NCBI GenBank assembly: GCA_963693085.1
Contig: OY856410.1
Location: 889,589,835-889,653,834, forward strand
DNA from: Alisma plantago-aquatica
Lineage: Eukaryota; Streptophyta; Magnoliopsida; Alismatales; Alismataceae
Length of the DNA: 64,000 bases
Direction: 5' to 3'
Part shown: positions 36,306 to 49,684 of the stretch, piece by piece
Layout: every line of letters starts with the position of its first letter
How positions within the stretch are numbered: position 1 is the stretch's first letter
Notes under the pieces: model-generated
The model's input: the letters and a program-made list of their open reading frames with translations, nothing else
Databases searched by the model: none
Told to the model about the DNA's origin: nothing
Position numbers and translations under genes: made by a program

Positions 36306-37781
36306 TATGCCAATTCATTATGTTTTGGGATAATCAATACAATTGGATTTTTGGTTTTATCAATTATTTATTGCATACGATGTGAATATTGAAACTGTCT
36401 CATATGTGTATCTGATCAAAGACCACATAATCCCAAACTAATATATATTTATATGTATATATATTATATATATGATATATATGCAATTAAGACGGGTCAC
36501 CCTAAAAGCGGTTTTGATGGTGTATGCGTAGCATGGTTATGACCAAATACCCAATATCTATGTATGGTTGGATGGTTTGGTTTTATTCATATTTATCTCG
36601 GTCTATGTATTGAGCCTCTACCTCCTTCTTCATAATGTAAAGTTAATTCTTTCCTACCTTTGCTGCCCTCGAGTATAACTTGAAGTTTCTCTCTATCTTG
36701 TCATAAGTTTATAGAAATAAGATAGTTTCTTTTCTTACAACAATAAAGAAAATGATCATCGCCTAATGAGATGGCCAGTTGGTGAGACAAGCTGGCCATT
36801 TGGAGGACATTAGAGGATAGAACAAAGAAGCTAGAAGACCACCTGGTGGACCCAACTGACTGTCTGGAAGGTGTCCAAACATTGGTTGTACAGGAGGCCT
36901 AACAACCATTCTTGATAACCAACCGACCGGTCAATTGGCGAGATGATCGGTTCAAGGGTTGAACTGATCTACCCAGATTGACAAGAATAGATAAACACCA
37001 ACAATAGGTTTATACATGTGATGTGATGATTGACCTAGTTGGTAGTAGTTCCTTGTGTCTCCAATGAATTATAGTACAATATACATGGCCATAACCATCA
37101 CATTTTGTTCTATATTGCATGTTTACATTGTGGGATATAGCATGTATATGATACATACTATATATGTGGTGATTGGATACAATATATGTATATATATGAT
37201 ATATATAAATACCTCAATCAAGCATATTAAGTCTAAGATGCTTTCCATCAATGGAACACATGAAAAACTTGATCGACCAAGCATAGGTTACGCTAAAGCA
37301 TGGTGCACCGTATATCTCGTGGAAGTGTGATGGTAATAGTATAGGTTCTGCCAAAGAGGGGCACATCATTATCGTGTAGGATTTTGAGTCAGACTTAGCT
37401 AGTGATTCTTAGACCATCTAAGCCTTGAAGCATACAAATGATCATGGAAAGGAGTTGCACATATCATCTATCAAGAACTGCATATGATGTAATTGACAAA
37501 ATGCCTACCTTAATGGTTGATTATTTATTATAGTGTTAGTCGAGTAATAATAAAATCATTTTGGATCTTACTCATTAGAAAAAATGATTCACTACAATTT
37601 TCTGAATTGATACATGAGGGTTATCAATTCGAATAAAATAATGAGAGTGTTATTTAATTAAAGACCTAATCAATATCGTCAATTTTAATCGAATCAAATC
37701 CAATGAGTTTTGACAAAATTGCAAATTCTTTTGTAGAATCAAATGTCAACAAACAATAATCACTTTTTTCTATGATCAGTC
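36306..37781 (+). other. Leader of the forward copia
   Basis: About 1.5 kb without a coding frame. TA-rich microsatellite stretches lie at 36442-36482 and 37160-37210. The open frame at 37055-37330 runs through the second of these and is not a gene. Confidence 0.65.
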
Positions 37782-38610
37782 CTTGAGAAGGACAAGCTAA
37801 ATGGGAACAACTTTCATGACTGGTTCAGGACGTTGAGATTCATTCTCATACAAGAGTGCAAGCTCTATGTCCTGTAGATGCCGAAACCAGATGAACCCCT
37901 TCCAACTGCACTAATGGCTGACTAGGATGCTTACAAGAAACATACTAAAGATGTTATGGATGTCAAATGTCTGATTCTATGCTCCATGAACTATGGGTTG
38001 AAGAGGCAACATGAGAACATGAATGTGATTGAGATGCTCACACATCTCAAGAAAATGTTTTAAGATCGAGCAATACAAGAGAGATATGAGGTTTCCAAGG
38101 TACCGTTCAAATGTAAAATGGCAGAAGGAGATCTGATAGGTTCTCATGTACTCAATCTAATTAGGTATGTGGAGAACCTAGCTAGACTAGGATTCCCCTT
38201 GGGTCAAGAGTTGGTCACTGATGTGATTTTGTAATCTCTATCAGAATCATACAGTCAATTTGTCATGAAATACAACATGAACGACTTTGACAAATCATTG
38301 ATAGAGTTGTTGGGCATGTTAAGAACAGCTGAGAGACATATAAAGAAAGACAAGCCCAAGTCTGTGATGGTGATCAGTAAAAAAGGGGAAGTCTAAAGGC
38401 AAAGGCAAAGCTAAGAAGAGCTCTAAAGTTGGCCAGAATCCCAAATATTCATATCTCAATGCAAAGGGAGGAGTGAAGAAAAGAGGCAATTGTCACCATT
38501 GTCACCAACCTAGACATTGGAAAAGAAATTGCCCACTCTGGTTAGAGGAACTAAATAAGAAGAAGGAAGGTGATGCGGCCTCCACTTCAGGTATAAAAAT
38601 TATATGATAA
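37782..38610 (+). pseudogene. Copia gag with zinc knuckle
   Basis: Readable over about 270 codons with several stops and at least one frameshift (near 38388). Landmarks are LNGNNFHDWFRTLRF, VMDVKCLILCSMNY, VPFKCKMAEGD, VENLARLGFPLGQEL and FVMKYNMNDFDKSLIELLGM. A Lys-rich stretch follows, then the zinc knuckle CHHCHQPRHWKRNC (about 38491-38532), which keeps all four metal ligands. Typical Ty1/copia gag of plants. No functional product is expected. Confidence 0.87.
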
Positions 38611-41396
38611 ATTTGATTACTTCTTCATCTTGGTATATGATACCAAATAGAGATCTGACATACTTGATGTGCAAGATCTGACAAGAAGTAAAAGCCCTCA
38701 TGGAAGGACAAAGATGGATGAGGCAGAGCAAGAGTTTCTTAATCTTTAGTTTATATTTTAATTTATCTTATCCCAATGGGCATATAATAGAGTTAGTTGA
38801 ACTACTATTTCATTATGAAAAATATATGGAAACATTTACTTTACGCATCATGTATGACAAGGATGATAAATCAATAAAGTGAGTTATTGATGTTTCTATT
38901 TTGAAAGATATGATCTAGTATGGCAATGCTCAAACATCTAATGGTATTTGAATAAAATATTCTCAACATTTATACCAAAGGATTATAATTGATGACTCAA
39001 AACTATCAACAAGAATAGTCAGTTTGGACGTATATATAAGAAATGCATATCTAGAGTACATAAAGGTGTTAATCTAGATTCCCTTGGTTAATGAACCTGA
39101 GGAAAGTTGTAGGTCTTACTTACACACAACATGACATAACATCCTTCACTAAATGTAGTGGGAGGATAAGTTTTCCACCAACCTTCATACATGTGATGCA
39201 TGAAGATCTTATGGAATGAATGCTACAGATAATCACTTATACATCATTTCATTTACTAATAGTATGATGATATGTACTCAATAAAATAGAAACATACATC
39301 TTTTGAAGTGTTCAAGGAGATTATAAATGAAGTATAACTTTGATAGAAGTATTCAAAAACATGAATGAGATCAAATGTTGTAATACTTTACATCAATGCT
39401 TTGAGAACCTTTTGAAAGAACTATGATAATGTAAAACAAGTCAATTTGAACATGATGATGTGTTAGAATGAAGGAATTATACCATGATGAATCATAATAT
39501 AATTATCAATTAATCTAATCTTCTTATATTGTCATAAATATATACGTATCACTAAATCATGTACCATATGAATGGTTTATAAGACATTACAGATGATATG
39601 ATATGGGAATTTCATAATATGTCTAAAGAATTGAAACCTACATCGAGAAAGTAGTTTCTTGAAAAGGTTCATCCACAAACCATAATTGTTGAATGCTACT
39701 ATTAATTCCAATCCAATAACAAAAATTGTTTTGTTGATTGGATAACTGAGTTTCTAAAGAATCAATGAGAGTAAAAGTAGAACTCGAAATGTAGAAGGAG
39801 AACAAAGAGGTACAACGAGAACTAAAGAGAATCACAAGTTATTATGGAATCTCAAGTTTGTCATATGACACAGAACAAAATAGTTCTAGTAGAATACATA
39901 TGATATTGGAGGATTGTGAATCCAATAACTCAAATAGGTTGGTCATAATAGGATGAGACAACTAATCAACTAGAATCTATTAAGAACCATAATTTGAGTA
40001 ATGGCTCAAAGCCATTTTGAAGTCCATGTAAGCTAGCAAGGTAGGACCTTGGTAGTACCACCTAAAGGGGTAATACATAAATGGTCTAGTAGGGTCTTGG
40101 GCAAAGTCCTACATGGACAACAAAAGGACAAATTGGTTAAAGGTTTTCGAATCATTTCAAGTTGTTGAACATGATAGAAATTTCTTTGCCAATTGTTATG
40201 CTTGTTGTTATAGTTAAAATAGACTATCAGATTTGGCATATGAAAGTTGAAATTGGATTACTTAAAAGGAATATATGAGAGGATGTGAACTGACACAACC
40301 TAAAAGGTTTTATAACTTCATGAATGCAAATAAAGTCTATAAACTATAAAGTTCAATCTGGGATTGAAACAAGCTTCTTAAAGATGTGATCTCATGACTT
40401 GACAAGACAATCAAAGAGTTTAACTTTAACGAAGCTAAAGATGAAATATGTGATTATAAAAGATTTAGAGGGAGTATATGTGAATATTCCACATATGATG
40501 AGGAATTACGTTTCAATATTGTGAATATTAAGAAGTGGCATTCAACAATGAGGGATTAAGTGAAATATCATATGAGATAGGAATCAAGACCTATACAGAT
40601 AGTTCTTGAATGTTTCACTATATAAGCTTGAGAACATACAATAGCAATGTGTTGAAAGAGTTCAACAAGGAAGGATTCAATGAGAGAGAATCTAGATTAG
40701 TCTCTTATGAACCATATATTCCAATCCTTGTGAAGAATGTAAATAACATGAATACGCCATCATATGCAGTGGATCTATCATGAATTCAATAGATGTCCTT
40801 ATCCCATATAATATTGTATGTATTGGACATGACAAGATGATATTAATTTCCAATAAGGGTTATTGGAATGTCATTAATATATCCAATAGTACTTGAGAAT
40901 TACTTAAGGATAGTTTGTTAGTAAGAAATAGATAGAAATAAAGGAAGAATTGGGTGTAAAGGGTTACACTGATGCAAGCTTCCATAATGACAAAAGTGAT
41001 CACACTAAAATATGTTTAAGGAAAAATGTTGTTAGTTAGAAGGGTTCTGAACTAAAAGCAATTAATACTATTCTACAATAGAAGTCGAGTATACTTGTGT
41101 TATGAACACATACTGATGTTATATGGATCTAGATATTCATATGATAAACATACATCTATTGCAACCATTGATGACTCAGTAGTGATATTGTGACCACAAT
41201 GGAGCTACTTGTTAGGCAAGGAATATCAGATATCATATCATAGTGGTTTCATCTTAAAATTAAGAGATAAGAAACATGGAATATGCTGACTAATAGTAAA
41301 GTGTTTCTAACCTACTGGATTAGCACTTGCGCAGTAGAAACATGGTGGACATATTTGGATCACTAAGAATGATATTCATGGGTGATTGGCACTAAG
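38611..41396 (+). pseudogene. Decayed copia pol
   Basis: Only islands are recognisable: an RT piece at about 40255-40400 (KRFYNFMNANKVYKL and IWD-NKLL, corresponding to the usual GF...KVCKLQ and YGLKQAS motifs) and an RNase H start at about 40955 (GYTDASFHNDKSDHTK). Integrase is not readable as protein. Stops occur every few dozen codons. Confidence 0.7.
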
Positions 41397-41410
41397 TGCA
41401 AGTGGGAGTC
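41397..41410 (+). other. Polypurine tract of the forward copia
   Basis: TGCAAGTGGGAGTC directly before the LTR start TATTGG. Confidence 0.8.
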
Positions 41411-43586
41411 TATTGGTAAGGTATTCATAGAGAACCAATCATGGGATGATTGACATTTCACATATCATAAAGGATTTGATTAATACGCATAAAGGCAAGC
41501 TTCCAATTCTATCTATTTCACTCAGTTATGAGATAATGAGTAAGCATTATGAATGTCTAAAGAATGACAATACTCAATGGCATATGTCTTCAAGTATGTG
41601 ACTTGAAGAATGAGATCATACTAAGAGTATGTATATTCTTATTATTTCCCTAGTCAGTTGTCATTGTGGAAGGTAGATAGACACCAATAACACATAAGAT
41701 TGGAGTGTGGGTTGGTTGATGATAGAATCTCATTAGTCATGATATGGCATATCAAACCAAGCACACACATACATGTTAGGGAACAGTGTATCAGACAGAC
41801 CCACCTTGAGAATGATACATGGAAAACATCATTGGTGGTCATATTCATCTCTCATAGTGAAGGTGGCGATTGTGACTCTTAGACCTGAAGTCACTATACT
41901 CATCACATGTCGTTGGGTATACTTGACATCATCAAACATAATCTTGAAATACAGGTTGCTATAAAGGTTATGATTGGTTAGCTTTAACACATGGGGACTG
42001 ATTGTGAGTGATGTAGATGGGATTTGTCACTCGTACTAGATTTTGATATCCTAGACACTTGATAAGTGAGAATGAGAAACACATGCATATGCACATGTGA
42101 ATCAATATATGATATTGAGGTCACATTATCTGAGACAGTCTTCTCTTTGTTCATGAAAATGGATTGAACATTAAGAGAATGTTGATTCCATGCCTCGAGT
42201 TTATCCCAGATATTAAAGACAAAGGATTATACAATTATTACAACACCTTACAAAGATGTAGGTTCAAGTTGTTCTCCAACTTTCCATTCACTTGGGTAGC
42301 ACTGATGTGCGACTAGGAATCACTCTCTATTTGTGATGTCATAAGTTAGTTATGGATATTCACTGCCAATGTGATAGGGGACCTATAGGGTCACACACAA
42401 AGGAACTCATCTAGAAGAGGATTTAAATCTTAAATGATGATTGGATTGATTACTAAAGTGTTTAGGTATTCAATTCAAGCAATAGATTAGTTGATCTGGG
42501 TGAGACGACCATTTAGAGTGTCAAACGATCAGCTCAAGTGTTGGAACAACCGTTTGGATAGTCATGTTAATTGGAACTGAATTGGCTGAAGTTCTTCACA
42601 AATAAGGCACCAACTGATCGGCTCACTAGGTCATCCAATCGGCTCGGGTGAGCGAGATGACCGGTTCACCTGGTGAAATGATCGGCTCGGTTGGGCCGAA
42701 TGAAGGTTCTAGTAGCTTTCTCAAATTCATAGTAAAGATTGTTTGTTTCACTTGTTCAATTTGATTGGTACAAGGAATTAATGTTTACATTAATTAGAAA
42801 TGATTTTGCCATAGTCATTTACAATTGGGAAACATGCAAAATGACCGGTTCGAGCTGCAAACCGACTGTATCACATGTGAGATGACCATTTTGGTTGTGA
42901 AATGACCATTTTGGATTTCGTAGGTTGTGAAAATTCAAGATCTTCCGATCCCTTCCACTCCGACTTAAATTGGGAACCCTGACCCTAACCCCACCTATAA
43001 ATAGAGGGGTACTGGGGGCTTCCCAACACACACAATTGAGAATTAGTTGCTCTGACAATTGTTGTCCTCTATGGTTGTGGTTACCAAGAGAGGCCAACAA
43101 AAGTCCTACCCTATTAGGGAGGGATAGAAACGGGAGAGAACAACTGAGGATCATTGTTGTAGGAGAGCAAGTGGTGATTAGTACACTAATGGGAGGGACA
43201 ACTCCTTCATGTTAGTTCTAGTTGAATGACAAGAGTTCTAGCTGGTCCGTGTGGACTACTCTACTGGAAGGAGTCCTTTGGCTACTTCTAGGAGGGAAAT
43301 GTCAGTTTGTAGTCTGTGGCAAGACCACATGAGCTGTTTTTTAAACTGATCTTTCTATCATATGTGTTGAAGACCAGGAGCTGCACAAACATCATCCAAG
43401 AGAAACTAGAAGATAGTTGCATTGCAACAATTTAATATCACTAGACTTGCTCCAGGACCAGGTATAAACTTGTTAAACCATCTTTCCTATTTCATAGTAG
43501 TTGACACAATCTTGCTATTATGAGGAATACAGATAGATAAAAAAGATTGTTTCCACTACCTTATTCTATGCCCGTATTTCCCAAAA
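41411..43586 (+). repeat. 3' LTR of the forward copia
   Basis: 2176 bp, TATTGGTAAGG to TATTTCCCAAAA, homologous to 34090-36292. Its TATA box is at 42996-43003. Confidence 0.85.
42996..43003 (+). promoter_or_regulatory. TATA box of the copia 3' LTR
   Basis: TATAAATA followed by GAGGGGTACTGGGGG. Confidence 0.75.
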
Positions 43587-43591
43587 AATTG
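43587..43591 (+). repeat. Target-site duplication AATTG (right copy)
   Basis: Matches 34085-34089. The outer copia gag resumes with GATGGAAATAACTT. Confidence 0.82.
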
Positions 43592-44350
43592 GATGGAAAT
43601 AACTTCCACAAATAGTTTAGAATGCAAAGCATTTTTCTCACACTTTAGCGTAATATATATGTCTTGGACACACCATTATCTAATGAACCAACTTTGAATG
43701 TCTCTAAGACAGAAAGGGAAGTTCATAAGAAGCATTTTGATTATGTCATGGATATCAAATGCCTAATACTATGATCAATGAATCATGAGCTTCACAAGAA
43801 TCATGAAAGTATAGATTTTATTGAGATGATAAGACATGTTAATAATATGTATCAAGAACAAGCAAGGTCGTGTGGTATGATGTCTCTAAGGAATTGTTTA
43901 AGTGCAGAATGACAGAAGGTGATCCAGTTGAACCCCATTTACTCAAGTTAGTTGAGTATGTGGAAAGCCTTTCAAGATTGGGATTTCCTTTAGGCTAGAA
44001 GTTGGCCACAATTGTGATCTTGACATCATATTTGTATTCATATTAACAATTTGTCATCAATTACGACATGAATAATTTTGATAAGCCATTGACAAAGCTA
44101 CTTGGCATGTTGAAAGCTGATGATAATTAACTAAAGATAAACCCAAATCTGTGTTTATGGTGGGAAAATAAAAATGGAAAGTTCAAGGTCAATGGCAAAG
44201 CTAAAAAAGGTTCTAAATATAGCCAAAAGTGTTATTTGCATCAGGAAAAAAGAGGAGTGGTTAAGGGAGGCAAGTGTCACTATTGTCACCAGGATGGACT
44301 TTGGAAGCAATATTCCCCTCTCTACCTTAAGGAACTAGAGAAAAAGTAGG
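43592..44350 (+). pseudogene. Outer copia gag remnant
   Basis: Broken frames give LDTPLSNEPTL, VMDIKCLIL-SMNHEL and a zinc-knuckle region at about 44274-44320 (GGKCHYCHQDGLWKQYSP). In the knuckle the first two cysteines remain but the histidine and the last cysteine have been replaced. The order and content match the forward copia gag, but it is more decayed. Confidence 0.78.
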
Positions 44351-44789
44351 ACATAGAGATATACACTATGTTATAGTACTAAACTTATATACTTCTTCAT
44401 CATGGGTATTGGATACTAGATGTAGGTCTCCCATATTCTCGAATATGCAAGATCTGAAAAAAGTAGACCCTTGCACAAAGGGGAGGTGGACCCATGTGTT
44501 GCAAATCGAGCAAGAGTTGTTGTCCCTGTTGTAGGCACCTAATGTTCATCTATTCTCAGTGGGCTTGCAATATAATTAGATAAATTCTATTATGTACCTA
44601 TCATAAATAGAAACATTATTTATATATCGTTTTTGGACAAGAACGGTTTTGAGTTTCAAATAAAGAATAGTCAAATTCCCATTCTAAAGATGAGATATTT
44701 TATGGAAGTGCTCCTATGTCTTATGGTCTTTATTTATTAGATCTTGAGAAACATGTATATAACATAATACCAAGAAGTTAAAGCTCAAT

Positions 44790-45360
44790 GACTCAAATAA
44801 AACTGATCTTTGGCACTATCGTCTAGGGCACACAAATGAAAAGCACAATTCTAAACTCCACAAAGATGGTAATTTACACTCTTTGATTTTGAATCAATAG
44901 AGATATGTGAATCTTGTTTATTGGGGAATATGACAAAAGTATGTTATTCTAGAAATAATGAGACAACAAGTAACTTATTAGGACTCACACATATTGATGT
45001 TTGTGGATTCCTTAACACAAGTTCTAGAAATGGATATCAATATCTCATCACTTTTATTGATGACTTCAATAGATTTGGATATGTGCATCTTATGAAACAG
45101 GAATTGGAATACTTTAAAAAGTTCAAGAAATTCATGAATGAAATACAAACTCAACTTGGCAAAATAATTAAATCAGTTTGATCAGATCAAGGTGGTGAAT
45201 ATTTAATCCAAGTGTTTGAGGCCCTTCTAAGAGATTGTGGTATTGTGTCACAATGGAATCCACCTAGAACACCATAGAACAATGGTTTTTTAGAAAGAAG
45301 GAAGAGCGCATTTTTGGATATGGTATGACCAATGATGAGTTTAGATAATCTTTTGATTTC
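44790..45360 (+). pseudogene. Outer copia GAG-pre-integrase and integrase core
   Basis: LWHYRLGHTNEKH marks the pre-integrase region at 44810. An open stretch at 44921-45181 then reads LTHIDVCGFLNTSSRNGYQY, FIDDFNRFGYVHLMK and a coiled Lys/Phe run. After a stop it continues SDQGGEY and NNGFLERRK. The aspartate, aspartate and glutamate positions of the DDE core can still be located. Stops at 45179 and near 45276 break it. Confidence 0.82.
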
Positions 45361-45889
45361 CATTTGATGACATGCTCTTGAAACCACCACATTTACACTT
45401 AATAGAGTAACTTCTACATCTATTGAAAAGACACCACATGGGATATGGAAGGATAAACATCTCAATATGTCTTTCAAAATTTTTTTACAATGGGAATCTT
45501 ATGTACAAAAGAACTTCTATAAAAATATAATACCAAATCAGATAGATGTATATTTGTTGGATTCCCTATGGAAACTAAGGGTTGTTACTTGCATATTCCA
45601 TAAGACAACAAAATATTTGTTGTCAAGACTTTTGTATTCCTCAAAAAAGAACTTATTTTGAAGGAAGTGGTGGGAGGAAAATAGAACTTGAAGTAGTTCA
45701 AGACCAGCAAGACAACATTGACATATGGGGGTAGTTAAGGAACAACACGAAATACAAACTATTATGTAACCTCAAGTCCCTATTATAACACTGGAGCCTC
45801 GAAGGTCTAGAAGGGAACGTCTTGAGCTTGAGAGATATGGATTTCTCATGACTCAATAAGATGATGTGTTGGTCATTCAGGAATATGAG
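45361..45889 (+). pseudogene. Outer copia integrase C-terminus and linker
   Basis: Broken frames between integrase and RT: ALETTTFTLNRV-STSIEKTPHG is followed by damaged sequence up to about 45660, then a linker with PQVPIITLEPRRSRRE. Ty1/copia elements have such a variable linker here. Confidence 0.6.
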
Positions 45890-46660
45890 CTAACTACCTA
45901 CAATGAGGCTATCAAGGGAATAGATTATGAGAAATATCTTGAATCCATGAAATCTGAGATGGAGTCCATGTATACCCATAAGGCATGAAACTTGTTGGAT
46001 CCACCTCAAGGGCGAAAATTCATAGGGTGCAAATGGGTCTTCAAGAAGAAGACTCAACGAGATCTAAGATGGAGTCCATGTATAATGACAAGGTATGGAA
46101 CTTGGTGGATCCACATCAAGGTACAAAATCCATAGGGTGTAAATGGATCTTCAAGAAGAAGACTCACATGTATGGAAACATACAAATCTGTAGAGGTTGA
46201 TTCATTGCAAATGATTTCAAACAAGTTCAAGGTGTTGACTATGATGACACTTTTTCACTAGTTGCTATGGTTAAATTTCTTAGGATCATGCTTGTCATTG
46301 TATCTTATCTTGACTATGAGATTGGGAAAATGACTACTAAAACTTCTTTCCATAATGGGAATATTCTAGAGGATGTAGACATGACACAACATGAAGGTTT
46401 TATCACTCCAAATGAATCCAATGAAGTTTATAAGCTACAAAGGTGAATCTATGGATTAAAGCAAGCATCTTAAAGTTGGAATCTTTGTTTTAGTGAAACA
46501 CCATAACCATTTGGATTTATTCAAAATGAAGATATACTTTGTGTTTACATGAAGTTTATTGTTGACAGGGAGTGACATCCCTTCTCATATTGTATGTAGA
46601 TGACATATTGTTGATAGGGAGTGACATTCCTTCTCTACAGTTGGGTGAAACATGGTTGGG
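45890..46660 (+). pseudogene. Outer copia reverse transcriptase with internal duplication
   Basis: RT begins with NEAIKGIDYEKYLESMKSEM and FIGCKWVFKKK, then repeats the same stretch once more at 46071-46170. Further motifs are FIANDFKQVQGVDYDDTFS, VYKLQR-IYGLKQAS and the catalytic LYVDDILLIGSD at about 46590-46625, where both aspartates are kept. A smaller repeat of ATTGTTGA-AGGGAGTGACAT occurs at about 46558 and 46608. Stops and frame changes make it non-functional. Confidence 0.82.
45961..46173 (+). repeat. 110-bp tandem duplication inside RT
   Basis: GGAGTCCATG starts at 45961 and again at 46071. The two copies share most of their bases. Since 110 is not a multiple of three, the duplication itself shifts the frame. 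Confidence 0.88.
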
Positions 46661-47577
46661 CAATACCTTGTCCATGAAGGACTTAGGCAAACATCATATA
46701 TATTAGGAATCAAGATATGTAGAGATAGATCTAGAAGGCTTCTTGGCCAAATCCAAAGTACATATATTTACAAGGAGATAAAGAGGTTTAGCATGCAAGA
46801 GTTCATGAGAGAAATCTTATCAATGCCTCATGGAATAAGTATCTATATAACTCAATGTCCCATCTTTTTGGAAGAGTGGGCATGCACGAGAAAGATTCCA
46901 CATGCCTCAAAAACTAGATCTGTCATGTAAGCAATTATATGTACATGCTCGAATGTTTCCTATACTTTGAGAATGACAAGCACATACCGTTTAGATCCAA
47001 GTTATGGTCATTAGACTATAGTAAATAACATCCTTAAGTACTTGACAAGAACTAAGGATCAATTCCTAATTTATTATGTTGAGGAAGAGTTAGTTGTAAA
47101 AGGTTAACTGATGCAAGCTTCCAAACTAATAAAAATGATTATTGATCGCAATTAAGATTTTTTTTCCTAAACAGTGTAGTTGTAATTGAAAAGTTTCAAG
47201 AAAGAGATTATGGTTGTTCTACAATAAAGACCGACTACATTTCTACCTTTAGTGAAACAAAGGAAGAAACATGGATCAAGAAGTTCATTAGTGAACTTGA
47301 TGTGGTTCCAACTATTGAAAATATAGCAATGATTTACTATAAACACAATGGAGCTATTGCAAAAAGCAATGGAAACCAAATTGCATCAACATTCTAATCA
47401 CATACTTAGGCGTTACCATCTTATATGTGAGATCATATAGCGAGGAGGTATAAATATTTGTAGAGTACCAACTGAAATTAATGTTGATGATCCTTTGACT
47501 AAATCAATTTTACAATAGAAGCATGATGGTCATGTTAGATCGATTGGACTTAGGTTCATGAGTGATTGTTTCTAGTA
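46661..47577 (+). pseudogene. Outer copia RT end and RNase H remnant
   Basis: Only islands survive: MKDLGK-H at about 46675, TDASFQTNKND at about 47107 and FSETKEETWIKKFISELDVV (about 47250-47310), ending in AIAKSNGN near 47355. These are the usual C-terminal copia landmarks. The minus-strand ORF at 47167-47379 is the shadow of this region. Confidence 0.68.
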
Positions 47578-47720
47578 CAAGTGGTAGACTATTGGTTATA
47601 TACCCTAAGACCCATCATATGATGATTCCAAAAGGGATATTTTGTATATAATTTGATTATCACTAAAAGTAAATTCCACTTATCATGTTTTTTTTCCAAT
47701 AAAGCATGGCATCAACTAGT
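47578..47720 (+). repeat. Outer copia polypurine tract and start of 3' LTR
   Basis: CAAGTGGTAGAC (47578-47589) is followed by TATTGGTTATATACCC, the family's LTR start, with CATATGATGATT as in the other copies. Similarity fades by about 47720, so the 3' LTR is truncated or replaced there. Confidence 0.65.
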
Positions 47721-48470
47721 ATAACTAAGGGAGTACATGCATAGTACCACCTCCATCCCTGACAAGTAGTCCCTGAAAAAGACCTCTGCCACTAAGAGAG
47801 ACTGAAGGGCATGCACACTGTATGAGTTCACACCCCAGAACCCTAGAATGTTGCAATGCAGATAGTGATTGTCCTTTTCACAGACTCAATTATATTAAGG
47901 ACCGATGGGTATGTGACGATTATCATATTCATGCTATGTAGAATATTTTGAATCCTATATAATAATGCACGTGGAAGGTGAAGAGAAACATCATACAACT
48001 AATTTCATGATTTATTAAGAGTAGTGTAACTATAATCACATTGGATTAACAAATGTGTCAAGTTGGACTAGGAAGTCCTAGTGCATTAAAGTCAGCAACA
48101 TGCAACTGGTTGATGCAATTGTTGCTAGTTCCACTTGAATTCACATAAAAGAAGAAAATTCAAGTTGTAATTAGGGTGTTCTCATGGGAGAAAGAAACAT
48201 ATACAGTATCGGGCAACACAAGCTGACATGTTGAGCCAATCTAGTATTATATGCAAGGGGCAATTCATGAGCGTTTGTTCTTGTGGGATATATATGTGTT
48301 TATTTATTTAGTGTTACTTCTACCAATATTAATATTCTAGCTAAAAATTTTTAGTAGAATGAATTGATAAATGTCTACATACAAATAGAGATGGGCTCTT
48401 GCCTCCTAGAAATACATCAAGGAAATATGATCAATTCCAACCTTCAACATTGTTTTCCCACATGGGACAA

Positions 48471-48672
48471 TAATGCAACCCATGTTGCAAACAAAACTAG
48501 AACATATCATTCAACTCTATTGGATAATGCCCCCATGCATGGGCTTATATAAATGATGCATATGAAGCCTCAAATGGCTTTTTTCTACTCAAGACCAAAC
48601 TAAAACAAGAATTATAAACTAATTAATTAAGAACATACAAATAAGTCCATAACTTTACATTTGGATCTGAAA
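48471..48672 (+). repeat. About 200-bp direct repeat, copy 1
   Basis: Starts TAATGCAACCCATGTTGCA and includes GACCAAACTAAAA and ACTAATTAATTAAGAAC. It is repeated at 49685-49890 in the same orientation, 1214 bp away. Confidence 0.75.
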
Positions 48673-49684
48673 ATAGAAAAATCGCTTTAGAGGATGGACA
48701 GCGGACTGATAGTAGTGATAGGTGTGCCACTAGCCCAACAAGTTTGTATGCTTGATATGAAGATATAACAGTGAGAGGTGGATCAAAAGGGAAGTGTCGA
48801 CGGTGATATGTTCCTATGGAGGTGGATGATGTTGATGAATTCACATGTCTTGTTTCCTTGTGTGAATGGGATCATCCGATAACAAGATGTGAGCACCATG
48901 GAGTGAGGGGTGGATGGACAATAGGAGGGGAAAGGGGGGTTATTGTGCTTCGTAAATAATAGAGAAGGGGTCACTATTGTGGGAAGATCGAAGGAGGCAA
49001 GTGACAGGGGCCCTTCTCCTCTGTCTATAGTGTGTCTATCAAAGAGCGCATGAGCAACGACACAAAGTGGGAGCGAGAGCATAAGGAAGGGTGCACAAGG
49101 CAGCAATGTAGTGATTTTGGGGATCTTTCCATTGGATTGTGGGGTTTCTTGCGATCCAATTCTTGATCTAGAAGGGCTCGTAGCATTTACGATTGGTGTG
49201 AATTTGTGAAGGGGCAGATGACACAAATAGGACAAAGTAGGCGTCGTAAATGGATGTTTTGATGTAGATGAGATGGGGGATGGAGTGCATTATCACAATA
49301 GAAGTAAAAATGAGGATGAATTACTAAGAAGATGATGATAAAGGTTAAGAATACTATGGTGGCTCACATTCTACATTAGAAAAAGTTCTATTTTTCTATT
49401 TTTTTAAGACCGGTCAACCAGAGACCTAGGATTGAGGATCAATAAGGGTGGATGGGAAGAATGTGTTGGATGAGTGGAACTAATCCTAACCTATGGTTTG
49501 AGAATAAAAAAAGGATCTAACTTAGATATTGGATTCGGTGGAAGGTGGATATGGATCCTAGACCTAGGGTTTAGGAGACCAAAAGGTGTAAGATAGGTGG
49601 GTTAGGTCGCACCTAGGATTTTAAATGTCTCCTAAGGTCTTGGGATCTATACCTAGGGTTTAAATATCATCCTATGACATCACA

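Larger units (their letters stand above)
34090..43586 (+). mobile_element. Forward Ty1/copia element nested in the outer copia gag
   Basis: 5' LTR 34090-36292, primer-binding site 36294, leader with microsatellites, gag 37782-38610, decayed pol to 41396, polypurine tract and 3' LTR 41411-43586, flanked by AATTG. The outer copia gag continues directly after the right duplication. The LTRs are visibly diverged (roughly 85-90% by eye), so the insertion is old. Confidence 0.87.

Noticed and set aside
48783..49235. 150-codon minus-strand ORF as a host gene
   Set aside because: No known motif, no exon or promoter support, low-complexity Pro/Ser/Thr composition, and placed in repeat-derived DNA.
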